A stretch of DNA of 64,000 nucleotides from Dokdonia donghaensis DSW-1 (lineage in GTDB: Bacteria; Bacteroidota; Bacteroidia; Flavobacteriales; Flavobacteriaceae), in the NCBI RefSeq assembly GCF_001653755.1, contig NZ_CP015125.1:1374501-1438500 (forward strand), in the 5' to 3' direction. Positions 30,335 through 39,329 of the stretch are shown piece after piece. Below the pieces are notes generated by a model that saw only the letters and a program-made list of their open reading frames with translations, ran no database searches and was not told where the DNA came from. The position numbers and the translations under genes were made by a program. The first letter of the stretch is position 1, and every line of letters begins with the position of its first letter.

Positions 30335-33300
30335 TTAAAATCCTGGAATGGTTAATACTGTAAACATAAATTCTGAGTTGAAGAATGCACGGTCAGAACC
30401 ACCATTGTCATTATCTCCAATGTTAACTGTAAATCCAGCTCCAGATTGTGCCGAGTATGATATACCTGGATCATCATTTCCTGCGCCTGCTCTTCCTGGC
30501 TGGCTTAACTGAATGATATAATTTGCATTAGGTAGTGCAGTGGTAAATGTTACTCTGTACGTTCCTGTGCCAGTATTTACTACAGTCGCATTAAAAAGTG
30601 CTCCACCACCAGCAGCACCCACTTTTCCTACTGAATAAACCGTAGGAGCGACTGCCATAAATGCTCCACCATCTGTTCCGACAGAGAGTGCATTGTCTGC
30701 ATCTGCACTTACAACCTGAGCCGTAAAAGGATTACCAGCCTTATCAGTATAGGTAATCTCTCCGGTGGCTGTGGCATCTGTGGTAGTAGGGGTGTCGTCT
30801 TGTGCAAAAGTTGTAACTGTTTCTGCTGCGGCATCTGCCCATTCTGTGCCTGTTGCAGTAGCTGTTAGTACTTGTCCTACTGTTCCAGGTAAATCATTTT
30901 CGTCAAGTACAGGCCCGTCAAGGTCTAAAGTTTCATTAATTGTTACTGTTGTTGCGTTACTAGTCTCATCAATATTGATTGCTTCTATTCCTCCAACGGT
31001 TAATCCAATTTCATCTGCCGCAGGACTGTACATTCCTGTATTTGTGTCATCTGTAAATCTATACGCAGGTTCGCCAGCATTACCATCAGAATTTAAAAAA
31101 CCTGCAGAACGAATAGCTCCCGTTACTTGTAGCTTGTTATCTGGTGTATTAGTACCAACTCCCAAACTATTATTTGTAGCATCCCAAAATAACTGGTCAT
31201 TATCTTCAGTAGGAGTTTCGTCTGCTCCTGCAAAGAAAATAGAACCTTCAGTTCCTGTATGTTCTAGTGAGCTTAAATCTACTGGGTTTGGAGTGCCAGT
31301 TTCATCTATAAACTCTAACTCGTTTGTAGTATCGTCAAAGGTTAGTGAAGTAACTGTCTCTTCAATAGCAAAAGGAGTTGCACCTTCATTGTTATATGTT
31401 CCAATAAGATTTGTATTTGTAGCAGTGTTTAAATCTGTTACATCAGTAACTGTTTCCTCTGCTGTTACATCTACAAATAATGCTCCGTCTGTTCCTGCGG
31501 TGATGTTGTTATCAGTATCTGCTGATATTAGGTTCACATTAGCATTTGTAGCATCTTCGTTTGCGTATGTAAGTTCTCCTGCAGCGATTGCTAGTTCCGT
31601 TACTGTTTCTTCTTCTGAAACATCTACAAATAATGCTCCGTCTGCACCCGCAGTGATGTTGTTATCTGCGTCTGCTGATATTAGATTCACATTAGCATTA
31701 GTTGCATCTTCGTTTGCATAGGTAAGTTCCCCTGCAGCGATTGCTAATTCAGTTACTGTTTCTTCTATAGCAAAAGGAGTAGCATCCTCATTGTTATATG
31801 TTCCAATCAGGTTTGTGTTTGCAGCAGCATTTAGATCTGTAACATCGGTTACTGTTTCTTCAGCCGTTACATCTACAAACAATGCTCCGTCTGTTCCTGC
31901 AGTGATGTTATTATTTGCATCTGCTGATATTAGATTCACATTAGCATTAGTTGCATCTTCATTTGCGTAGGTAAGTTCTCCTGTTGCAATAGCTAGTGCT
32001 GTTACAGTCTCGTTGATATTTACTGGTGTAGCTGTTGGATCTTCATTAGCGTATGTTGCGATAGTATTTCCTGTTGTTGCTGTTGCAGTTACGGTAGTGA
32101 CTGTTTCATTGATAGCAAAAGGATCACCTTCTTCATTGTTATATGTTCCAATGAGGTTTGTGTTTGTAGCAGTGTTTAAATCTGTTACATCAGTAACTGT
32201 CTCATCAATTTCAACTGCTGTTCCATCTGCGTTTGTTACTGTTGCGATAAGGTTACCTGCAATGACATCTGTGATTGCGACACCGTTAGTATCAATAATT
32301 ACATCAGATCCATCATTATTTGTGAATGTGTATGTTCCGTCTGCATTATCTGTGATGTCAGCTTTAGCTACAGTGATTGTTGCACCTGCTTCGTTTGTGA
32401 AAGTAACGTTTCCGTCAGTTTCATCAGAGATAGTAGTAACTGTTTCTGCAATTGTAAAAGACGTTGCGTCTTCTGCGTTATAGGTAGCAATGGTGTTTGT
32501 AATTGCCGCTGCATTTAAGTCAGTAACGTCTGTGATGGTTTCGTCAATTTCAACTGCTGTTCCATCTGCGTTTGTTACTGTTGCGATAAGGTTACCTGCA
32601 ATGACATCTGTGATTGCGACACCGTTAGTATCAATAATTACATCAGATCCATCATTATTTGTGAATGTGTATGTTCCGTCTGCATTATCTGTGATGTCAG
32701 CTTTAGCTACAGTGATTGTTGCACCTGCTTCATTTGTGAAAGTGACGTTTCCGTCAGTTTCATCAGAGATAGTAGTAACTGTTTCTGCAATTGTAAAAGA
32801 CGTTGCGTCTTCTGCGTTATAGGTAGCAATGGTGTTTGTAATTGCCGCTGCATTTAAGTCAGTAACGTCTGTGATGGTTTCGTCAATTTCAACTGCTGTT
32901 CCATCTGCGTTTGTTACTGTTGCGATAAGGTTACCTGCAATGACATCTGTGATTGCGACACCGTTAGTATCAATAATTACATCAGATCCATCATTATTTG
33001 TGAATGTGTATGTTCCGTCTGCATTATCTGTGATGTCAGCTTTAGCTACAGTGATTGTTGCACCTGCTTCATTTGTGAAAGTAACGTTTCCGTCAGTTTC
33101 ATCAGAGATAGTAGTAACTGTTTCTGCAATTGTAAAAGACGTTGCGTCTTCTGCGTTATAGGTAGCAATGGTGTTTGTAATTGCCGCTGCATTTAAGTCA
33201 GTAACGTCTGTGATGGTTTCGTCAATTTCAACTGCTGTTCCATCTGCGTTTGTTACTGTTGCGATAAGGTTACCTGCAATGACATCTGTGATTGCGACAC

Positions 33301-36300
33301 CGTTAGTATCAATAATTACATCAGATCCATCATTATTTGTGAATGTGTATGTTCCGTCTGCATTATCTGTGATGTCAGCTTTAGCTACAGTGATTGTTGC
33401 ACCTGCTTCATTTGTGAAAGTGACGTTTCCGTCAGTTTCATCAGAGATAGTAGTAACTGTTTCTGCAATTGTAAAAGACGTTGCGTCTTCTGCGTTATAG
33501 GTAGCAATGGTGTTTGTAATTGCCGCTGCATTTAAGTCAGTAACGTCTGTGATGGTTTCGTCAATTTCAACTGCTGTTCCATCTGCGTTTGTTACTGTTG
33601 CGATAAGGTTACCTGCAATGACATCTGTGATTGCGACACCGTTAGTATCAATAATTACATCAGATCCATCATTATTTGTGAATGTGTATGTTCCGTCTGC
33701 ATTATCTGTGATGTCAGCTTTAGCTACAGTGATTGTTGCACCTGCTTCATTTGTGAAAGTAACGTTTCCGTCAGTTTCATCAGAGATAGTAGTAACTGTT
33801 TCTGCAATTGTAAAAGCCGTTGCGTCTTCTGCGTTATAGGTAGCAATGGTGTTTGTAATTGCCGCTGCATTTAAGTCAGTAACATCTGTTACTGTCTCCT
33901 CAATAACTTGATCGTTTCCTTCCTCATCTGTGTAGGTTGCAATTGTTTTCACGGAAGTGGCAGTGTTATCATCAGAAATTGAAGTTATAGTTTCTTCAAT
34001 GTTAGAAATAGTGCCATCGGCTTCTGTTATGGTAGCTATTACTTGTCCGTCATTCACATCAGCAATTACAATACCGTTTGTGTTAATGGTAACGTCAGAT
34101 CCATCATTATTAGTAAATGTGTAAGTTCCGTTTCCATTATCTGTGATATCTGACTTAGCTACTGTTTGTGGATCTCCATTTTCATCTGTATAAGTAATTA
34201 AACCATCCATTGCATCGGCAAATGTTGTTACAGTTTCATTAATATCTGTTGCATTTCCAGCAGCGTCTGTTATTGTTGCGATAGTATTACCTGCAACAGT
34301 ATTTGTGATATCAAAACCATTGGTGTCAATTACTGTGGTTATTCCAGTTTCATCGGTATAGCCATAGGTTCCATTGCCATTATCAACTAGCGTTGATACA
34401 GATGTATCTGCGATAGTCGTTGTTGTTCCGCTTGCGTCTGTGAAGTCATATGTTCCGTCACCGTTATCTACTAAGGCTACAGTTCCTGCCGCTGCGTTTA
34501 TTTCATCAATAGCATCTTGCACATTTGTTGCTACTAGCCCTGACGTTGTGTTGTCATATGGATTTGCAGAAGCATTTGTGTCGATTATTTGTGTTGCTCC
34601 TGTTTCATCTGTGTAGGTGTATGTTCCGTCTGCGTTGTCAACGAGTGTTGAGATAGAAGTATCTGCGATAGTCGTTGTTGTTCCGCTTGCGTCTGTGAAG
34701 TCATATGTTCCGTCTCCATTATCTACTAAGGCTACTGTTCCTGCCGCTGCGTTTATTTCATCTATAGCGTCCTGAACATTTGTTGCTACTAGCCCTGACG
34801 TTGTGTTGTCATATGGATTTGCAGAAGCGTTTGTGTCGATTACTTGCGTTGCTCCTGTTTCATCTGTGTAGGTGTATGTTCCGTCTGCGTTGTCAACGAG
34901 TGTTGAGATAGAAGTATCTGCGATAGTCGTTGTTGTTCCGCTTGCGTCTGTGAAGTCATATGTTCCGTCACCGTTATCTACTAAGGCTACAGTTCCTGCC
35001 GCTGCGTTTATTTCATCAATAGCATCTTGCACATTTGTTGCTACTAGCCCTGACGTTGTGTTGTCATATGGATTTGCAGAAGCGTTTGTGTCGATTATTT
35101 GTGTTGCTCCCGTTTCATCTGTGTAGGTATATGTTCCGTCTGCGTTGTCAACGAGTGTTGAGATCGAAGTATCTGCGATAGTCGTTGTTGTTCCGCTTGC
35201 GTCTGTGAAATCATACGTCCCGTCACCGTTATCTACTAAGGCTACAGTTCCTGCCGCTGCGTTTATTTCGTCTATAGCATCTTGCACATTTGTTGCTGCT
35301 AATCCAGATGTTGAATTGTCATATGGATTTGCAGAAGCGTTTGTGTCGATTACTTGCGTTGCTCCTGTTTCATCTGTGTAGGTGTATGTTCCGTCTGCGT
35401 TGTCAACGAGTGTTGAGATAGAAGTATCTGCGATAGTCGTTGTTGTTCCGCTTGCGTCTGTGAAGTCATATGTTCCGTCACCGTTATCTACTAAGGCTAC
35501 AGTTCCTGCCGCTGCGTTTATTTCATCAATAGCATCTTGCACATTTGTTGCTACTAGCCCTGACGTTGTGTTGTCATATGGATTTGCAGAAGCATTTGTG
35601 TCGATTATTTGTGTTGCTCCTGTTTCATCTGTGTAGGTGTATGTTCCGTCTGCGTTGTCAACTAGCGTCGAGATAGAAGTATCTGCGATGGTCGTTGTTG
35701 TTCCGCTTGCGTCTGTGAAATCATACGTTCCGTCACCATTATCTACAAGTGCTACAGTTCCCGCTGCTGCGTTTATTTCGTCTATAGCATCTTGCACATT
35801 TGTTGCTGCTAATCCAGATGTTGAATTGTCATATGGATTTGCAGAAGCGTTTGTGTCGATTACTTGCGTTGCTCCTGTTTCATCTGTGTAGGTGTATGTT
35901 CCGTCTGCGTTGTCAACGAGTGTTGAGATAGAAGTATCTGCGATAGTCGTTGTTGTTCCGCTTGCGTCTGTGAAGTCATATGTTCCGTCACCGTTATCTA
36001 CTAAGGCTACAGTTCCTGCCGCTGCGTTTATTTCATCAATAGCATCTTGCACATTTGTTGCTACTAGCCCTGACGTTGTGTTGTCATATGGATTTGCAGA
36101 AGCGTTTGTGTCGATTATTTGTGTTGCTCCCGTTTCATCTGTGTAGGTATATGTTCCGTCTGCGTTGTCAACGAGTGTTGAGATAGAAGTATCTGCGATA
36201 GTCGTTGTATTTCCTAAAACATCTGTGAAAGTATATGTGCCGTCATTATTATCTGTAAGCGTTACGTTTACGGAGTTTATTTGGTTTAAAATTTCATCTA

Positions 36301-37219
36301 TAGCATCTTGAACATTTGTAGATACTAATCCAGATGTCGAATTGTCATACGGATTTGCAGAAGCGTTTGTGTCGATTACTTGCGTTGCTCCTGTTTCATC
36401 TGTATATGTATATGTTCCGTCTCCATTGTCTACTAGTGTAGATATTGAGGTGTCAGAAATAGTTATAGTAGTGCCACTTGCATCTGTAAATTGATAAGTC
36501 CCATCGCCATTATCTAGTAGACCTACCGTACCTATAGCAGCGTTTATTTCTTCGATAGCATCTTGAACATTTGTAGAAAGTAAACCTGTCCCTGTATTAT
36601 CAAAACTATTACCCTCAGCTGAAATGTCTATCATTTGCGTTGCTCCTGTTTCGTCTGTATATGTGTACGTTCCATCTCCGTTATCTACTAAAGTGGAGAT
36701 AGAAGTATCTGCGATAGTTGTGGCTGTTCCACTAGCGTCTGTAAAAACGTAAGAACCGTCGCCGTTATCTACAAGAGCTACTGTTCCTGCTGCTGCATTA
36801 ATTTCGTCTATAGCGTCTTGCACATTTGTCGCAACAAGCCCTGATGTTGTGTTATCATAAGGATTTGAAGATGCCTGAGTGTTTATGATTTGCGAATTTC
36901 CATTTGCATCTGTATAAGTGTATGTTCCATCTCCATTGTCAATTATCATTGAAGCCATCTGACATAGACTTAGCCAGTTAGATCCATCATATTGATAAAA
37001 ACAGCCCTCGTCTATATTAAAAACAAGACCTCCTGCAAGAGGAGTAATACTGTTCATTTGAGAAGTGCTAACTCTTGTTGCCACAAGAACCTTGCTCGTA
37101 CTTTCAAGTTCGAGTAGCGATGCTGGATCTATAGTATTCGGATTATCACCTACCTTAACCTGACCAATGGCAGATATAGATAGTATGAGAAAACTTGTTA
37201 GGGTAAGTAGTTTTTTCAT
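30335..37219 (-). CDS. giant secreted repeat protein, putative surface fibre/adhesin
   Basis: About 2,294 residues from the ATG at 37219, chosen because KKLLTLTSFLILSISAIGQ is a signal peptide; a frame open further upstream gives a non-signal extension. After the signal lies a module (ASLLELESTSKVLVATRV, then GGLVFNIDEGCFYQYDGSNW) related to the neighbours. Next come ~10 units of an 85-residue repeat (LVDNGDGTYDFTDASGTTTT..., ANPYDNTTSGLVATNVQDAI), then five near-identical 113-residue repeats and shorter NLISADADNNITAG units. The C-terminal ~350 residues resemble phage tail-fibre-like proteins (GVGTNTPDNKLQVTGAI, YRFTDDTNTGMYSPAADEIG) and end in a beta-rich head. It is acidic, poor in cysteine and expected to be exported. 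First gene of the five-gene surface operon. Confidence 0.85.
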   Translation of the reverse strand: MKKLLTLTSFLILSISAIGQVKVGDNPNTIDPASLLELESTSKVLVATRVSTSQMNSITPLAGGLVFNIDEGCFYQYDGSNWLSLCQMASMIIDNGDGTYTYTDANGNSQIINTQASSNPYDNTTSGLVATNVQDAIDEINAAAGTVALVDNGDGSYVFTDASGTATTIADTSISTLVDNGDGTYTYTDETGATQMIDISAEGNSFDNTGTGLLSTNVQDAIEEINAAIGTVGLLDNGDGTYQFTDASGTTITISDTSISTLVDNGDGTYTYTDETGATQVIDTNASANPYDNSTSGLVSTNVQDAIDEILNQINSVNVTLTDNNDGTYTFTDVLGNTTTIADTSISTLVDNADGTYTYTDETGATQIIDTNASANPYDNTTSGLVATNVQDAIDEINAAAGTVALVDNGDGTYDFTDASGTTTTIADTSISTLVDNADGTYTYTDETGATQVIDTNASANPYDNSTSGLAATNVQDAIDEINAAAGTVALVDNGDGTYDFTDASGTTTTIADTSISTLVDNADGTYTYTDETGATQIIDTNASANPYDNTTSGLVATNVQDAIDEINAAAGTVALVDNGDGTYDFTDASGTTTTIADTSISTLVDNADGTYTYTDETGATQVIDTNASANPYDNSTSGLAATNVQDAIDEINAAAGTVALVDNGDGTYDFTDASGTTTTIADTSISTLVDNADGTYTYTDETGATQIIDTNASANPYDNTTSGLVATNVQDAIDEINAAAGTVALVDNGDGTYDFTDASGTTTTIADTSISTLVDNADGTYTYTDETGATQVIDTNASANPYDNTTSGLVATNVQDAIDEINAAAGTVALVDNGDGTYDFTDASGTTTTIADTSISTLVDNADGTYTYTDETGATQIIDTNASANPYDNTTSGLVATNVQDAIDEINAAAGTVALVDNGDGTYDFTDASGTTTTIADTSVSTLVDNGNGTYGYTDETGITTVIDTNGFDITNTVAGNTIATITDAAGNATDINETVTTFADAMDGLITYTDENGDPQTVAKSDITDNGNGTYTFTNNDGSDVTINTNGIVIADVNDGQVIATITEADGTISNIEETITSISDDNTATSVKTIATYTDEEGNDQVIEETVTDVTDLNAAAITNTIATYNAEDATAFTIAETVTTISDETDGNVTFTNEAGATITVAKADITDNADGTYTFTNNDGSDVIIDTNGVAITDVIAGNLIATVTNADGTAVEIDETITDVTDLNAAAITNTIATYNAEDATSFTIAETVTTISDETDGNVTFTNEAGATITVAKADITDNADGTYTFTNNDGSDVIIDTNGVAITDVIAGNLIATVTNADGTAVEIDETITDVTDLNAAAITNTIATYNAEDATSFTIAETVTTISDETDGNVTFTNEAGATITVAKADITDNADGTYTFTNNDGSDVIIDTNGVAITDVIAGNLIATVTNADGTAVEIDETITDVTDLNAAAITNTIATYNAEDATSFTIAETVTTISDETDGNVTFTNEAGATITVAKADITDNADGTYTFTNNDGSDVIIDTNGVAITDVIAGNLIATVTNADGTAVEIDETITDVTDLNAAAITNTIATYNAEDATSFTIAETVTTISDETDGNVTFTNEAGATITVAKADITDNADGTYTFTNNDGSDVIIDTNGVAITDVIAGNLIATVTNADGTAVEIDETVTDVTDLNTATNTNLIGTYNNEEGDPFAINETVTTVTATATTGNTIATYANEDPTATPVNINETVTALAIATGELTYANEDATNANVNLISADANNNITAGTDGALFVDVTAEETVTDVTDLNAAANTNLIGTYNNEDATPFAIEETVTELAIAAGELTYANEDATNANVNLISADADNNITAGADGALFVDVSEEETVTELAIAAGELTYANEDATNANVNLISADTDNNITAGTDGALFVDVTAEETVTDVTDLNTATNTNLIGTYNNEGATPFAIEETVTSLTFDDTTNELEFIDETGTPNPVDLSSLEHTGTEGSIFFAGADETPTEDNDQLFWDATNNSLGVGTNTPDNKLQVTGAIRSAGFLNSDGNAGEPAYRFTDDTNTGMYSPAADEIGLTVGGIEAINIDETSNATTVTINETLDLDGPVLDENDLPGTVGQVLTATATGTEWADAAAETVTTFAQDDTPTTTDATATGEITYTDKAGNPFTAQVVSADADNALSVGTDGGAFMAVAPTVYSVGKVGAAGGGALFNATVVNTGTGTYRVTFTTALPNANYIIQLSQPGRAGAGNDDPGISYSAQSGAGFTVNIGDNDNGGSDRAFFNSEFMFTVLTIPGF
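32151..33845. repeat. five tandem 339-base repeats in the giant gene
   Basis: Exactly five units of 339 bases (113 residues), almost identical. Alternating single-base variants (GTAACG or GTGACG in otherwise equal positions) show that pairs of units were copied as 678-base blocks. Confidence 0.9.
34362..36146. repeat. seven tandem 255-base repeats in the giant gene
   Basis: Seven units of 255 bases (85 residues) in perfect register, followed at 36147-36960 by about three more diverged units. Between 34872 and 36146 two unit versions alternate, giving a 510-base higher-order period. Confidence 0.9.
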
Positions 37220-37568
37220 TTGAGGGATCATAAAATTAGCAATTTTCATTTTCGCGGAATTTACGCATTTACTTGTACAAATTTTGTTAAAAATATAGAC
37301 GTAATGCAAAGCTTATTAGTTCTAATTTAGAATAAAATTTATTCTAGGCTCAAAGTTAAAATAAGGGCATTGTAAATCAGTAACTTTCAGACGAATCGCA
37401 GTTTTGTGTCGATGAAATGCAATATTTATAAAAATGTTGCATTCAAATATTTTTTAATTTTTTCCTTGTGTATCGTTTAAAAAGATTTATTTTTGCCTCG
37501 CTTTAATATTAAGGTTTGTTAGAAAAGCCTTTTGTTAATTACCATTTGAAGAACAATCTTCAATAAAT
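37220..37568. other. control region between giant-gene operon and tRNA-Gly
   Basis: About 350 AT-rich bases without a gene. It contains the tRNA promoter on the plus strand. On the minus strand a TAACTTTG box at 37358-37351 is a weak candidate promoter for the surface-protein operon, about 130 bases before its start codon. I see no other structure. Confidence 0.4.
37467..37496 (+). promoter_or_regulatory. promoter of tRNA-Gly
   Basis: TTG at 37467-37469, a 19-base spacer and TATTTTTG at 37489-37496: a good match to the Bacteroidota TTG/TAnnTTTG promoter, about 70 bases before the tRNA. Confidence 0.65.
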
Positions 37569-37641
37569 GCGGGAGTAGCTCAGTTGGTAGAGCGTCAGCC
37601 TTCCAAGCTGAATGTCGCCAGTTCGAACCTGGTCTCCCGCT
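37569..37641 (+). tRNA. tRNA-Gly (anticodon TCC)
   Basis: A 73-base cloverleaf without encoded CCA. Acceptor stem GCGGGAG pairs with CTCCCGC; D-arm AGCTCAGTTGGTAGAGC; anticodon stem TCAGC/GCTGA with loop CTTCCAA giving anticodon TCC, which reads GGA glycine codons; T-arm with GTTCGAA. All arms pair well. Confidence 0.97.
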
Positions 37642-37646
37642 CAAAG

Positions 37647-37678
37647 AAAAAGCCCTGTATATCTACAGGGCTTTTTTT
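37647..37678 (+). terminator. terminator of tRNA-Gly
   Basis: AGCCCTGTA and TACAGGGCT arms around a 4-base loop, preceded by an A-tract and followed by seven T, immediately after the tRNA. Confidence 0.88.
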
Positions 37679-37685
37679 ATTTTTA

Positions 37686-37698
37686 TTTCGCGAAAGCG
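37686..37698. repeat. eroded palindrome copy after the tRNA terminator
   Basis: TTTCGCGAAAGCG with the CGC of the left arm missing; lies between the tRNA terminator and the convergent PepE-like gene. Confidence 0.75.
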
Positions 37699-37702
37699 TA
37701 AT

Positions 37703-38407
37703 CTATAATTCAATTGTAGACAAAGAGTCAATCTCATAAGGTTCTTTATCTTGTTTAAACACCCTAGCTGTGTGGTCACCCTGTAATGTAATTTGTTTAC
37801 CCTTTACTCGTATCCAGCTTCCTTCTCGTATTCCTAACACTGGGACTGTATTGTAAATGTGGTATTCTTTAATACGTGTCTCTCGGGTTTCACCCATATG
37901 CGTAGAGTCTGTATCTGGATCTAGGTAATGCGGGTTTACATTAAAAGGTAAAACTCCCAATGTTTTAAAACTTGGCGGATAGGCAATAGGCATATCATTT
38001 GTAGTTTGCATCGTGAGGCCACAAAGGTTACTCCCAGCGCTTGTGCCTAGGTAGGAAGTGCCGTTTAAGATTACATCTCTGAGCGTGTGCATTACATCTA
38101 GTTTGTATAACTGGTTAACTAGAACAAACGTATTTCCTCCACCTGTAAATATACCTTGGGCAACCTTTAGGGCTTCTGTTGCGTCTTTATAAGTATGAAG
38201 GCCTCTTACAGAGATATTAATTTTTGAGAAAGCTTTTTGAGCAATAGCGGTATAGTCATCGTGAGTGATGCCGCCAGGTCTAGCATACGGTATAAATATA
38301 ATCTCAGTTACATTATGAAATAACATTTTAAGTTCTGGAAGGAGATACTCTAAATAAGTGCCTCCGTAAATAGTAGAGGTGCTTGCGGCGATAATATTTT
38401 TTGGCAT
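37703..38407 (-). CDS. pepE: dipeptidase E (peptidase family S51)
   Basis: A 234-residue S51 peptidase. The nucleophile is Ser123 in GTSAGSNL, with the preceding glycine-rich turn FTGGGNTFVLVNQL near residue 87 and a histidine in NPHYLDPDTDS near 157 as the likely partner. These enzymes cleave N-terminal aspartyl dipeptides. No signal peptide is visible, so it is cytoplasmic. A candidate -7 box lies 14 bases upstream. Confidence 0.85.
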   Translation of the reverse strand: MPKNIIAASTSTIYGGTYLEYLLPELKMLFHNVTEIIFIPYARPGGITHDDYTAIAQKAFSKINISVRGLHTYKDATEALKVAQGIFTGGGNTFVLVNQLYKLDVMHTLRDVILNGTSYLGTSAGSNLCGLTMQTTNDMPIAYPPSFKTLGVLPFNVNPHYLDPDTDSTHMGETRETRIKEYHIYNTVPVLGIREGSWIRVKGKQITLQGDHTARVFKQDKEPYEIDSLSTIEL

Positions 38408-38421
38408 ATGAATTCTTTATT

Positions 38422-38429
38422 CAAAAATA
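38422..38429 (-). promoter_or_regulatory. candidate -7 box of pepE
   Basis: TATTTTTG on the minus strand, 14 bases before the pepE start. No TTG at the expected spacing. Confidence 0.35.
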
Positions 38430-38491
38430 CAAACTAGAGCAAGTAAAAGTGAATTAACAAAACATTAAACCTAAAGCGTAAAGAGCTGACC

Positions 38492-38499
38492 TATTTTTA
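38492..38499 (+). promoter_or_regulatory. candidate -7 box of the first tandem paralog
   Basis: TATTTTTA differs from TAnnTTTG only at the last base. It ends eight bases before the proposed ATA start at 38508, the same short spacing seen at other genes here. Confidence 0.3.
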
Positions 38500-38507
38500 C
38501 AACACAC

Positions 38508-39329
38508 ATAAAACAGTATACTATCGCGAGACATTACATCTATATAATTCCCATATTGTTATGTATGAGTAGTTTACTCACTGCTCAAAATAGCTTAATG
38601 TTAGAAGGTAAAATTCTTAATGATAGTATTGAGGTTGCTTCCATAACAGTTGTAAATATTAATATGCGCGCGGGTACTGTTACTAATCTAGATGGGGTTT
38701 TTGAAATACCAGTGCGAGTAAATGACACGCTTAACATAAGTGCTGTGCAGTATGAGAGTAAGCGCATAATAATTACTCCAGTCATATATAAACGTATGAA
38801 ACTCTCACTTTATCTCATACCAAAACTCAATGAACTAGATGAAGTTGTGATAAGTAATATTGATCTTACGGGTGATATAACTAAGGATCTCAAGGCAGTG
38901 CCACTTAAGAGGTTTATCTCGCCGTCATCTTTAGGTATACCAGAAAATGCAAAACCTACGATGACAGTAGAAGAGCGTAGAGTTTATAGTGCTACTGCAG
39001 GAGCTGGTCCACTAGGCTCCCTTATAAACGCCATAAGCGGGCGTACCAAAATACTAAAAAAGCATTTAAAAATTTCAAAATTTAAGATGATGGTTGAGCA
39101 AAATCATCAAACATTTTCTGATAGTACATATATGAAGTCTTTAAATATACCAGAAGACCTTATAGAAGATTTTGTATTCTATGTTTTTGAAGATAAAAAA
39201 GCCGTACGTTTATCAAATCAAGGCGACACAATGGCTATCTTAGATTTAATGTTACAAAAATCTACCGCATATTTGAAACGTAAGGAGCCTGAGGGCGTCT
39301 TACCTAATAAATCTACTAACGATGATTAA
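38508..39329 (+). CDS. secreted carboxypeptidase-regulatory-like domain protein, tandem paralog 1 (unusual start)
   Basis: About 273 residues if read from ATA at 38508, which gives a full signal peptide (KQYTIARHYIYIIPILLC then MSSLLTAQ). No in-frame ATG, GTG or TTG precedes the signal core; the first conventional codon is TTG at 38556, which leaves only 11 residues before the cleavage site. After the signal, LMLEGKILNDSIEVASITVVNI and the GTVTNLDGVFEIPV strand pattern are the CarboxypepD_reg-like beta-sandwich found at the start of TonB-dependent receptors; here no barrel follows. The C-terminal ~150 residues are helical and specific to this pair. Function unknown. Confidence 0.65.
   Translation: MKQYTIARHYIYIIPILLCMSSLLTAQNSLMLEGKILNDSIEVASITVVNINMRAGTVTNLDGVFEIPVRVNDTLNISAVQYESKRIIITPVIYKRMKLSLYLIPKLNELDEVVISNIDLTGDITKDLKAVPLKRFISPSSLGIPENAKPTMTVEERRVYSATAGAGPLGSLINAISGRTKILKKHLKISKFKMMVEQNHQTFSDSTYMKSLNIPEDLIEDFVFYVFEDKKAVRLSNQGDTMAILDLMLQKSTAYLKRKEPEGVLPNKSTNDD

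Noticed and set aside
30765..36146. Many valine/serine-rich open frames opposite the giant gene
   Set aside because: Their 110- and 84-residue lengths repeat with the 339- and 255-base DNA periods, so they are antisense shadows of the repeat arrays.
37219..37309. Extended N-terminus of the giant protein from 37309
   Set aside because: The added 30 residues carry no signal features and precede a clear signal peptide starting at 37219.
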